A DNA stretch of 38,480 nucleotides. Origin: DATEXQ01 sp035256745 (lineage in GTDB: Bacteria > Patescibacteriota > Microgenomatia > UBA8517). Below are positions 16,185-23,877 of this stretch, in pieces. The stretch's first letter is position 1. The number at the start of each line of letters is the position of its first letter. The notes under the pieces were generated by a model that ran no database searches, was not told where the DNA came from, and saw only the letters and a list, made by a program, of their open reading frames with translations. The stretch is taken from contig DATEXQ010000002.1 in the NCBI GenBank assembly GCA_035256745.1, positions 1-38,480 of the forward strand, written 5' to 3'. The translations under genes were made by a program, and so were the position numbers.

Positions 16185-17248
16185 TAGATATTAATTCTAA
16201 CGATGAAATAAAAAAATTTGATACGGGTTTTGTATTGGATTCAATAAGAAAACTTCCTGATCAAGTTGAACAGGCTTGGAAAGAGATAAAACTTCTTCCC
16301 ACTCCTAAAGAATGTTCATTGGCAAAAAATGTAGTCATAGCAGGAATGGGAGGTTCGGCCTTGGGAGGAAGAATTATAGATTCGTTAATTCCCGAAAGAG
16401 CAAGAACCCCGATTGAAGTTTTTACCCAATTTCATATTCCAAAATATGTTAATAAAGATACTCTTGTAATAATTTCTTCTTATTCAGGAAATACAGAAGA
16501 AACTATTTCCGATTTTTATGAAGCCTTAAACAAAAATGCACAGATTTTCGGTATTACAACAGGAGGTAAATTAGCTGAATTATTCAAACAAAATAACATT
16601 CCTTCATATATTTTTGAACCTAAAGAAAATCCATCCGGTCAACCCAGATTTGGTTTGGGTTATTCTGTTGCCGGAATCTTAGCTTTATTATCACGTTGCG
16701 AATTCATTTTTACTTTGGATGAAGAAATGGAGAAATGTGTTGAGGAAATAAGAAAATTAACAAAAGATTTTGATGTAACAAAACCTCAAAATTCAAATTT
16801 GGCAAAAAGTATTGCTTTAAAATTTCATAATACTATTCCTATTCTTGTCGCCAGCGAACATTTATTGGGAAGTGCCCATTCTTTTAAAAATCAAATAAAC
16901 GAAACTGCGAAATCATTTAGTTCTTTATTTGATATACCCGAACTTAACCATCATTTAATGGAAGGATTAAAATATCCTTCCAAGTCAAAAGAACTTCTAA
17001 ACTTTCTTTTTATAGAATCCAAACTTTATTCTCCTAATGTAATAAAGCGTTATCCTATTACAATGGATGTTGTCGGCAAGAATAGTATTAATTATTTTAA
17101 ATATACGGCCTTGCTTGAAACTAAAATGATGCAGGTTTTTGAAATTATGATACTCGGATCATTCGTATCTTTTTACTTGGCACTTCTTTACGGTGCTGAC
17201 CCCAAATCCATTCCCTGGGTTGATTATTTTAAGGAGAAATTAAGGTAA
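16181..17248 (+). CDS. Bifunctional phosphoglucose/phosphomannose isomerase
   Basis: This 355-aa SIS-domain isomerase is of the bifunctional PGI/PMI family, which interconverts fructose 6-phosphate with glucose 6-phosphate and with mannose 6-phosphate. The motifs seen are VVIAGMGGSALGGRIIDSL (about residues 50-68), LVIISSYSGNTEETISDFYEA (about 95-115) and FGLGYSVAGILALLSR. The segment NQINETAKSFSSLFDIPELNHH contains the catalytic Glu and His of the family. It overlaps the mutase gene by 4 bp (ATGA). Together they link the glycolytic pool to mannose and glucose activation. No separate pgi or manA is in the window. Confidence 0.92.
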   Translation: MIDINSNDEIKKFDTGFVLDSIRKLPDQVEQAWKEIKLLPTPKECSLAKNVVIAGMGGSALGGRIIDSLIPERARTPIEVFTQFHIPKYVNKDTLVIISSYSGNTEETISDFYEALNKNAQIFGITTGGKLAELFKQNNIPSYIFEPKENPSGQPRFGLGYSVAGILALLSRCEFIFTLDEEMEKCVEEIRKLTKDFDVTKPQNSNLAKSIALKFHNTIPILVASEHLLGSAHSFKNQINETAKSFSSLFDIPELNHHLMEGLKYPSKSKELLNFLFIESKLYSPNVIKRYPITMDVVGKNSINYFKYTALLETKMMQVFEIMILGSFVSFYLALLYGADPKSIPWVDYFKEKLR

Positions 17249-17277
17249 TTCATAATTTTTAGTTTTTAATCTATAAT
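17249..17277 (+). promoter_or_regulatory. Promoter of ppsA-eno-gpmI
   Basis: TTCATA (17249-17254), a 17-base spacer and a consensus TATAAT (17272-17277) are seen. The -10 ends 9 bases before ATG 17287, giving a leader of a few bases at most. No SD is visible. Confidence 0.6.
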
Positions 17278-17286
17278 TGATAAAGA

Positions 17287-19539
17287 ATGTCTGCCCAACC
17301 TCTAATTTTAGAATTTAAAGAAATAAATAAAGAAGACTCCTCAATTGTGGGTGGAAAAGGAGCGAATTTGGGTGAAATGGTGAATTCCGGCTTTCCGGTT
17401 CCACAAGGTTTTGCAATCACAATCTATGCATATGATATTTTCTTAAAAGAAAATAAGTTAATAAAAAAGATATACGATATTTTAAAAATAACCGATGTAA
17501 ATGATCCCCAGCAATTAAAATCTGCTTCTACAAAAATTAGAAGTTTAATAAATGAGGGAGTTGTTCCAAAAGAAATATTTTCTAAAGTTAATTCAGCTTA
17601 TAAAAAATTATCCGGTACTTTCTCAAATGCATTCGTTGCGGTGAGGTCTTCTGCAACGGCAGAAGATCTACCTGGTACTTCTTTTGCAGGTCAGCAAATC
17701 ACATATTTGAATATTAAAGGAGAAGCCTCTCTTATTAATTCAGTAAGGGAATGCTGGGCATCTCTTTTTACCGAACGTTCCATTTTTTATCGCGTACAAA
17801 ATAAAATCCCACACGAAAAAGTAAAAGTATGCGTAATTATACAGAAAATGATTTTTTCTGAAGTATCAGGAGTTATATTTACGATAGATCCCGTTACTAA
17901 CGAAAAGGATAAAATTATAATAGAAGCAATTTGGGGGCTTGGAGAATTAATTGTTCAGGGATCGGTTGTACCTGATAGGTATTTAATTCAAAAAGGAACT
18001 TTTGCCATACTTTCAAAAGAAATATCGAGTCAAACCGTTATGCTTGTCAGAGCAAAAAATGGCATAAAAGAAGTAAAAGTTCCTAAAAAAATGGTTGATA
18101 AGCAAAAAATAAAAGATGAGGAAATAATATGGCTTGGTAAAATTGCGGACAAACTTCAAAATCACTATTATTTTCCACAAGACATTGAATGGGCTAAAGA
18201 AAAAAATAAAATAAGTATTGTACAGACAAGACCCGTAACGACTATTCAGAAAATTACCACAAAGAAAAAGACAAAAGATTTTATTGATATTACTGCACCC
18301 ATTTTAACCGGAACTTCAGCAAGTCCGGGTATAGGAACCGGTCCAGTAAAAATAATCAAAGATGCAAGTGAAATTTCAAAAGTTCACGAAGGAGATGTAT
18401 TGGTTTCTGTTATGACTTCTCCCGATTTTGTTCCAGCAATGAAAAAGGCATGCGCCATAGTAACCGATAAAGGAGGATTAACCTCTCATGCCGCTATTGT
18501 TTCTCGAGAACTAGGCGTTCCTTGTGTTGTGGGAACAAATGACGCCACAAAGAAATTAAAAGAATCTTTAATTGTAAGTGTGGATGGAAGTAGAGGTTTA
18601 GTATATTTGGGAAATAAAATAAAGGTAGAAATTAAAAATGAAATAAAAGAGAAGGAATATAAAGGTAAAACAGCAACAAGAGTTTACTTAAATTTGGCAG
18701 AACCCCAAAGAGCAATCGAATTATCCAAATTAAATGTAGACGGAGTAGGACTTCTCAGAGCTGAATTTATGATTGCGAATATTGGAATTCATCCCAAAGA
18801 GGCAATAAAGATGAGGAAACAAGACGATTATGTACTGAAATTGGCAAAAGATATAGCTAGATTTTGTTCCGCATTTTATCCAAGACCTGTTGTTTATAGA
18901 GCAACGGATTTTAAAACCAACGAATATAGAATTTTAAAAGGAGGAAAAGCATGGGAACCAGAGGAATCCAATCCCATGCTGGGATTTAGAGGTGCCTTTC
19001 GTTATATAGCAAGCCCGGAAGTATTTGCTCTCGAATTAAAAGCCATAAAATTAGTCAGAAAGAAATATAAAAATTTGTGGTTGATGGTTCCTTACGTACG
19101 ATCACCCGAAGAATTGGCAAGAGTAAGAAGAATTGTTGCAGCAGAAGAATTATTTCAAAGCCCAACCTTTAAATTTTGGATGATGGTGGAACTTCCTGTT
19201 AATGTGATTATGTTTGATGATTTTGTAAAAGTTGGTATTGACGGCGTATCAATAGGATCAAATGATTTGACAATGCTTTTAACCGGAACCGATAGGGATA
19301 ATGAAGAGGTCGCAAAAGCATTTGACGAGAATTCCGACGTTGTTTCGTGGTCTTTTAAAAGAATTATTAATAAGTGTAACAAATTTGGAATAAGTTCATC
19401 TATATGTGGACAAGCACCCTCAACATATGATGAAATGGTAAGAAAATTAGTAAGATTCGGAATAACAAGTATTTCTGTTAATCCCGATGCAATCAATAGG
19501 GTCAGAAAGATTATTGCAGAAACAGAAGATAATTTATAA
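17287..19539 (+). CDS. ppsA: Phosphoenolpyruvate synthase (pyruvate, water dikinase)
   Basis: This 750-aa enzyme makes PEP from pyruvate and ATP, the entry to gluconeogenesis. The N-terminal ATP-grasp domain shows IVGGKGANLGEMVNSGFPVP and AVRSSATAEDLPGTSFAGQQ. The swivelling phosphohistidine domain has GGLTSHAAIVSRELGVPCVV with H401. The C-terminal TIM-barrel PEP domain has DGVGLLRAEFM, RATDFKTNEY, MVELPVNVIMFDDF and SIGSNDLTM, and CGQAPS with the catalytic C707. All motifs are in order and the length is normal. It leads a unit with eno 9 bp and gpmI 11 bp further on, consistent with a shared role in the lower glycolytic/gluconeogenic path. Confidence 0.96.
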   Translation: MSAQPLILEFKEINKEDSSIVGGKGANLGEMVNSGFPVPQGFAITIYAYDIFLKENKLIKKIYDILKITDVNDPQQLKSASTKIRSLINEGVVPKEIFSKVNSAYKKLSGTFSNAFVAVRSSATAEDLPGTSFAGQQITYLNIKGEASLINSVRECWASLFTERSIFYRVQNKIPHEKVKVCVIIQKMIFSEVSGVIFTIDPVTNEKDKIIIEAIWGLGELIVQGSVVPDRYLIQKGTFAILSKEISSQTVMLVRAKNGIKEVKVPKKMVDKQKIKDEEIIWLGKIADKLQNHYYFPQDIEWAKEKNKISIVQTRPVTTIQKITTKKKTKDFIDITAPILTGTSASPGIGTGPVKIIKDASEISKVHEGDVLVSVMTSPDFVPAMKKACAIVTDKGGLTSHAAIVSRELGVPCVVGTNDATKKLKESLIVSVDGSRGLVYLGNKIKVEIKNEIKEKEYKGKTATRVYLNLAEPQRAIELSKLNVDGVGLLRAEFMIANIGIHPKEAIKMRKQDDYVLKLAKDIARFCSAFYPRPVVYRATDFKTNEYRILKGGKAWEPEESNPMLGFRGAFRYIASPEVFALELKAIKLVRKKYKNLWLMVPYVRSPEELARVRRIVAAEELFQSPTFKFWMMVELPVNVIMFDDFVKVGIDGVSIGSNDLTMLLTGTDRDNEEVAKAFDENSDVVSWSFKRIINKCNKFGISSSICGQAPSTYDEMVRKLVRFGITSISVNPDAINRVRKIIAETEDNL

Positions 19540-19548
19540 ATTTATATT

Positions 19549-20808
19549 ATGTCAAAAATAACTAAAATTTGGGCAAGAGAAATATTGGATTCCAGAGGAA
19601 TACCAACTGTTGAAGCTGCATGTCAATTGGACTCAAACCATATAGGAGTCGTTTCGGTTCCGTCAGGTACTTCAACCGGAACTTATGAAGCATTGGAATT
19701 AAGAGACAATGACCCAAAAAGATATAACGGTACAGGTGTCTTAAAAGCGGTTGAAAATGTTAATAAAATAATATCACCCGCACTTATTGGTAAAGATCCC
19801 ACTTCACAAGAAGAAATAGATGAAAAATTGATAAGTTTAGATGGTACTGAAAACAAATCAAAACTTGGAGCAAACGCTATTCTTGCTGTTTCGGAAGTTA
19901 TAGCAAAGGCTGCAGCCATGGTCCAGCAACAAAGTCTATACACCTGGATTTTTACATTATCTCATAGAGCAGGACTTCAACCTTCGTTAAAAATACCAAC
20001 GCCAATTTTTAATATGATAAACGGAGGCTTACATGGTGCAGGAAATTTGGATTTCCAGGAATTTCATGTTATTCCGTCATCTAGTAAAACCTACAGTCAA
20101 TGTTTACAGATAGGAGTTGAGGTTTACACGAGTGTTGGAAAAACCCTTGAAAGAAGAGGTGCAATTCATTCTGTAGGTCACGAAGGAGGTTATGCTCCTA
20201 ATCTTTTTACAAATGCAGATGCATTGGAAGTAATTGTCGAAGCCGTTAAATTAACACCCTATAAACTGGGAAGAGATTTACTCCTTGGTCTAGATGTAGC
20301 CGCTAATAATTTATATAAAAACGGAACATATATCATAAGAGACAAAACATCTCCCTTGGATGAAAACCAGATGATTGAATATTATAAGAGTATAAACGAA
20401 CAATATAATTTAGCTATTTTGGAAGACGGTCTTTATGAAGATGCATGGGAAAGTTGGACTAAATTGACGTCTCTTCTTTCGTCACAAATGTTAATCGTGG
20501 GCGACGATCTATTGGTTACTAATCCAAAAAGATTAGATAAAGCTATTAAAGAAAAGGCCTGCAATAGTATTTTAATTAAACCTAATCAGATAGGAACAAT
20601 TACAGAAACATTGGCAGTAATAAAAATGGCAAAATTGGCAAACTGGAAGGTTGTTGTTTCTCACAGGTCAGGTGAAACCAATGACTGGTTTATTGTTGAC
20701 TTTGCCGTAGGTGTTGGAGCAGACTTTGTTAAGTTCGGAGGTCCTGCAAGAGGAGAGAGAGTTGCTAAATATAATAGACTTTCAAGCATAGAAAGGGAGT
20801 TATCTTAA
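19549..20808 (+). CDS. eno: Enolase (divergent)
   Basis: This 419-aa enolase interconverts 2-phosphoglycerate and PEP. The N-terminal REILDSRGIPTVE, the loop PSGTSTGTYEALELRD, the metal ligands in LLGLDVAANN, AILEDG and VGDDL, and ILIKPNQIGTITET with the catalytic Lys are all found. VVSHRSGETND and VKFGGPARGERVAKYN are also there. Both catalytic glutamates are kept (E171 in QEFHVIP, E212). Divergent points are HEGGYAPN where nearly all enolases have DEGGFAPN (H211 for Asp), EDG for EDP, IKPNQ for IKVNQ, and GGPARGER for TGxxSRxxR. The order of motifs and the full length argue for a working enzyme. It lies between ppsA and gpmI. Confidence 0.93.
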   Translation: MSKITKIWAREILDSRGIPTVEAACQLDSNHIGVVSVPSGTSTGTYEALELRDNDPKRYNGTGVLKAVENVNKIISPALIGKDPTSQEEIDEKLISLDGTENKSKLGANAILAVSEVIAKAAAMVQQQSLYTWIFTLSHRAGLQPSLKIPTPIFNMINGGLHGAGNLDFQEFHVIPSSSKTYSQCLQIGVEVYTSVGKTLERRGAIHSVGHEGGYAPNLFTNADALEVIVEAVKLTPYKLGRDLLLGLDVAANNLYKNGTYIIRDKTSPLDENQMIEYYKSINEQYNLAILEDGLYEDAWESWTKLTSLLSSQMLIVGDDLLVTNPKRLDKAIKEKACNSILIKPNQIGTITETLAVIKMAKLANWKVVVSHRSGETNDWFIVDFAVGVGADFVKFGGPARGERVAKYNRLSSIERELS

Positions 20809-20819
20809 AATAAAGATCA

Positions 20820-22484
20820 ATGAGCCCCATGGAAGAAAAGAAAACCGTAATTTTGGCTGTATTGGATGGTTGGGGAATATCTCAACCCAGTCCAGGTAAT
20901 GCCATAACGCTTGCTAAAACCGTAAATTTTAATCGTTTATGGGCATCATATCCCCATACACAGCTCAAAGCATCAGGTGAAGCCGTAGGCTTACCCAGAG
21001 ACGGAGCTGGAAATACTGAAACAGGACATCTTAATTTGGGTGCGGGAAGAATAGTATATCAGGATTTGGAAAGAATTAGCATGTCAATTGCAGACGGATC
21101 ATTTTTTGAAAATCCTGTTTTAATTGGTGCAATTGAAACTGCCAGAAAAAACAATTCAAAACTTCATTATATTGGTCTTTTAGGAGCGGGTGGTGTTCAT
21201 TCCAACCAAGATCATCTATATGCTCTGATACAGCTTGCCAAAATAAAAAAATTTAGTAATGTGTTTTTGCATATTATTACAGACGGCAGGGATTCTCCTC
21301 CCACTGCTTCCTTAACATATCTAAAAAATCTTAAAAATATGCTTGATAAAGAAGGTGTGGGGACAATAGCCTCAATAATGGGTAGGTATTGGGCGATGGA
21401 CAGAGACAGACGTTGGGATAGAACAGCCAAGGCTTATTTTGCGTTGACAAAAGGTGTGGGACATTTAGTAAAAACCTGCGAAGAGGCGATAAATCTATCA
21501 TATTCACTAGGTAAAACCGACGAATTCATAGAGCCTTGTCTTATAAGTGATACTGCCGGAACTCCAACAGCATTAATACAAAGTAATGACAGTGTAATTT
21601 ATTTTAATTTTAGAATCGATAGACCCAGACAATTAACAGCTGCTTTTTTGATAAAAGATTTTAAAGACGAAAGTTTTGCTCTTGATTTTGACCCCTATCT
21701 TGAAAAATACGAAAAAACTCATATAGCTGCAAGAGTTTTATTACATCAGAAGGTTTTTGACAGAGGGGAACCTTTAAATAATCTGTTTTTCGTAACCATG
21801 ACACAATATAGTAAATCCCTGGTTGATAATGGCGCAAAAGTAGCCTTTGGCCCGGAAGTTATTAATATGCCTTTAGGCAGAGCGATATCTGAAGCTAAAT
21901 TAAGACAACTAAGAATATCCGAATCCGAAAAAGAAAGATTTGTGACATTTTATTTTAACGGACAAAGAGAAGCTCCTTTTAGTCAAGAAGAAAGAATAAT
22001 TATTCCCTCTCCCAATGTTCCAACATACGATCAAAAACCGGAAATGTCAGCATATGAAATGACAGAAAAGCTATTGGAAATTTTACGTTCGCAGGAAGAA
22101 TATTCTTTTATTCTAATTAATTTTGCAAATCCCGATATGGTAGGACACACCGGAAATATAGGACCTGCCGTAAAAGCGTGTGAAGTTGTAGACGAATGTG
22201 TAGGAAAAATTTCAAATTTTGTTCTTGCTTATGGAGGAACTTTACTTGTTACTGCAGATCACGGTAATGTGGAGGAAATGATTAATCTTCATACGGGACA
22301 AATCGATACAGAACATAATTCTAACCCCGTTCCTTTCATAGCTATATCAAAAAGTTTATTGGGTAAAGTACAAACATTAAGTACCGGAATATTGGCAGAT
22401 ATTGCTCCAACTGTTTTATATTTACTTTCTATTCAGGTTCCTGGTGAAATGACCGGAAGAAATCTTCTTAAGGATTTAACTTAA
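20820..22484 (+). CDS. gpmI: 2,3-bisphosphoglycerate-independent phosphoglycerate mutase
   Basis: This 554-aa iPGM of the alkaline-phosphatase superfamily interconverts 3- and 2-phosphoglycerate. The N-terminal VILAVLDGWG, HLNLGAGRIVYQDLERI, GLLGAGGVHSNQDH, DGRDSPP and GRYWAMDRDRRWDR motifs are standard. So are NFRIDRPRQLT, NPDMVGHTG, the metal motif TADHGNVEEM and EHNSNPVPF. The catalytic nucleophile position, Ser in GNSEVGH of known enzymes, reads Thr here (GNTETGH, T66). The start is ATG 20820, 11 bp after eno; a second ATG at 20829 is also possible. Its TAA overlaps the stop codon of the convergent dedA gene by 2 bases. Confidence 0.95.
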   Translation: MSPMEEKKTVILAVLDGWGISQPSPGNAITLAKTVNFNRLWASYPHTQLKASGEAVGLPRDGAGNTETGHLNLGAGRIVYQDLERISMSIADGSFFENPVLIGAIETARKNNSKLHYIGLLGAGGVHSNQDHLYALIQLAKIKKFSNVFLHIITDGRDSPPTASLTYLKNLKNMLDKEGVGTIASIMGRYWAMDRDRRWDRTAKAYFALTKGVGHLVKTCEEAINLSYSLGKTDEFIEPCLISDTAGTPTALIQSNDSVIYFNFRIDRPRQLTAAFLIKDFKDESFALDFDPYLEKYEKTHIAARVLLHQKVFDRGEPLNNLFFVTMTQYSKSLVDNGAKVAFGPEVINMPLGRAISEAKLRQLRISESEKERFVTFYFNGQREAPFSQEERIIIPSPNVPTYDQKPEMSAYEMTEKLLEILRSQEEYSFILINFANPDMVGHTGNIGPAVKACEVVDECVGKISNFVLAYGGTLLVTADHGNVEEMINLHTGQIDTEHNSNPVPFIAISKSLLGKVQTLSTGILADIAPTVLYLLSIQVPGEMTGRNLLKDLT

Positions 22485-23110
22485 GATTTATTTAAAGTTG
22501 ATTTTATTTTAGTAAATATTTTCTCCTTATTATTTTTAAATACCTCAATTATTCCCGGAAGAATTGACAATAAGATTATAACCGCAATAACGGGTAAAAG
22601 ATATTTATCTATATTTGGAAATACATTTCCAAGAAAATAACCAAAAAGAAGCATTAAAGAGACCCAGAAGATTCCTCCAAAAACATTAAAAGATATAAAC
22701 TTTTTATAAGTCATATCGACAGCTCCAGCAACAATAGGTGCAAAAGTCCTTATTATCGGTATAAATCTGGCAATAATTATTGTTTTTCCTCCGTGTTTTT
22801 CATAAAAGGCGTGGGCTTTTGTTATGTGAGACTTCTTGAAAAGAAATGTATCTTCCTTTTTAAATATGGCTTGTCCTACTTTTCTGCCAAACCAATAACC
22901 TACAGAATCACCAGCTATGGCTGCAAATATTAATAATGGCATCAATACTTCTATTCTGAAAAATCCTTGTGATGCGAGAAGTCCGGCAGTTACAAGTAGC
23001 GAATCTCCTGGAAGAAAAAATCCAAAAAAAAGTCCGGATTCAGCAAATATTACTCCAAATAAACCAACTATTCCTATAGTTGTAATCATTTCTTCTAAAT
23101 TGAAGTGCAT
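22481..23110 (-). CDS. DedA family membrane protein
   Basis: This 209-aa DedA/SNARE-associated (VTT) family membrane protein is associated in well-studied bacteria with lipid carrier recycling and membrane homeostasis. Features are an N-terminal re-entrant region (FAESGLFFGFFLPGDSLLVTAG), GDSVGYWFGRKVG, a charged stretch FEKHGGK-like (YEKHGGKTIIIARFIPIIRT) with conserved arginines, and FNVFGGIFWVSLMLLFGYFLG. A C-terminal helix and a basic tail follow. ATG at 23110 was chosen over an in-frame TTG at 23146, because it is the first ATG and leaves a normal family N-terminus. It follows lexA on the same strand by about 47 bp and likely shares its transcript. Its stop overlaps that of gpmI. Confidence 0.9.
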   Translation of the reverse strand: MHFNLEEMITTIGIVGLFGVIFAESGLFFGFFLPGDSLLVTAGLLASQGFFRIEVLMPLLIFAAIAGDSVGYWFGRKVGQAIFKKEDTFLFKKSHITKAHAFYEKHGGKTIIIARFIPIIRTFAPIVAGAVDMTYKKFISFNVFGGIFWVSLMLLFGYFLGNVFPNIDKYLLPVIAVIILLSILPGIIEVFKNNKEKIFTKIKSTLNKS

Positions 23111-23157
23111 AACAAAAATTGTATGAAGTACAAGTGAGAAGAACAAGGGGCAAAATA

Positions 23158-23781
23158 TTAACTTCTTCCGTAGCGTCTGATAAGTCCTACCACTTTACCT
23201 TGAATTCTTACATTTTTGACAAAAATAGGGGACATTTTTGCATTAGCAGGCTCAAGTCTTATTCTTGTAGTTTCTTTAAAGAAACGTTTAAGTGTTGCCA
23301 TGCCGTTATCAAGCAAGGCAACAACAATTTCACCGTCTCTGGCGTTATCAGACTGCTCTACAACCACATAATCGCCGTCTCTTATCTGTTCTTCTATCAT
23401 AGATTCGCCTCTTACTTGCAGAACGAATACCCTTTTTTGATTATTCATAAAAGCCTGGGGGATGCTCATTGTAGCGTTGGGATCAGTATAGGGTTCAATA
23501 GGTGCTCCTGCGGCAATAAAACCCAATATGGGAACTTCTATGCCTTCGGGAGAAAGATTGATATCTTCATTTATCAAGGAAATTGACCGTATTTTACCTA
23601 TTTTTCTTTTGATTAGACCTTTTTCTTCCAATGCAGCCAGATGTTCATGAACAGTGGCAAGTGACGATACTCCTATGGCATTGGCGATTTGTCTTAATGT
23701 TGGAGCACTTCCGTAAGATTGGATATGCTGCTTGATGAAGTCAAGTATTTCTCCTTGTTTTTTATAAATAACCGGTGCCAT
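23158..23781 (-). CDS. lexA: LexA repressor
   Basis: This 207-aa SOS repressor and S24 self-cleaving protease has both domains. The winged-helix domain is at residues 4-70 (ILDFIKQHIQSYGSAPTLRQI, SSLATVHEHLAALEEKGLI). The cleavage site is A91-G92 in GFIAAGAP, the nucleophile is S127 in RGESMIE, and the general base is K165 in ATLKRF. All parts needed for RecA-stimulated autocleavage are present. The gene is divergent from uvrB with a 96-bp gap holding both promoters, so autoregulation and control of uvrB are likely. The promoter has a consensus -35 and a very short leader. Confidence 0.96.
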   Translation of the reverse strand: MAPVIYKKQGEILDFIKQHIQSYGSAPTLRQIANAIGVSSLATVHEHLAALEEKGLIKRKIGKIRSISLINEDINLSPEGIEVPILGFIAAGAPIEPYTDPNATMSIPQAFMNNQKRVFVLQVRGESMIEEQIRDGDYVVVEQSDNARDGEIVVALLDNGMATLKRFFKETTRIRLEPANAKMSPIFVKNVRIQGKVVGLIRRYGRS

Positions 23782-23790
23782 ACTTTTTTA

Positions 23791-23819
23791 ACTTTACAAA
23801 TAAAACCCGAAGCTGTCAA
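23791..23819 (-). promoter_or_regulatory. Promoter of lexA
   Basis: On the minus strand, a consensus TTGACA (23819-23814), a 17-base spacer and TAAAGT (23796-23791) are seen. The -10 ends 9 bases before the lexA ATG at 23781, so the leader is at most a few bases. Confidence 0.7.
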
Positions 23820-23842
23820 GATGCAAAAATTAAATATTGCGC

Positions 23843-23870
23843 TTAACTTTCGTAAAAAGTTTGGTAAACT
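23843..23870 (+). promoter_or_regulatory. Promoter of uvrB
   Basis: A -35-like TTAACT (23843-23848), a 16-base spacer and TAAACT (23865-23870) are seen, ending 7 bases before ATG 23878. The hexamers are only fair matches. The layout repeats the near-leaderless pattern of other genes in the window. Confidence 0.5.
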
Positions 23871-23871
23871 T
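23857..23871. promoter_or_regulatory. Candidate operator (perfect palindrome) in the lexA-uvrB gap
   Basis: AAGTTT-GGT-AAACTT is a perfect inverted repeat with 6-base arms. It lies across the uvrB -10 box. A second inverted repeat, AACTTT-N5-AAAGTT (23845-23861), partly overlaps it. No Gram-positive GAAC-N4-GTTC or proteobacterial CTGT-N8-ACAG box is present in this gap, so this palindrome is the best LexA-site candidate. LexA binding is inferred from position only. Confidence 0.42.
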
Positions 23872-23877
23872 AAGTAT

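Noticed and set aside
23108..23146. Longer DedA start at TTG 23146
   Set aside because: The extra 12 residues are not needed by the family, there is no SD before the TTG, and the first ATG is at 23110.
23719..23877. N-terminal extension of UvrB by 53 residues
   Set aside because: It would overlap lexA and the divergent promoter region; UvrB homology begins at ATG 23878.
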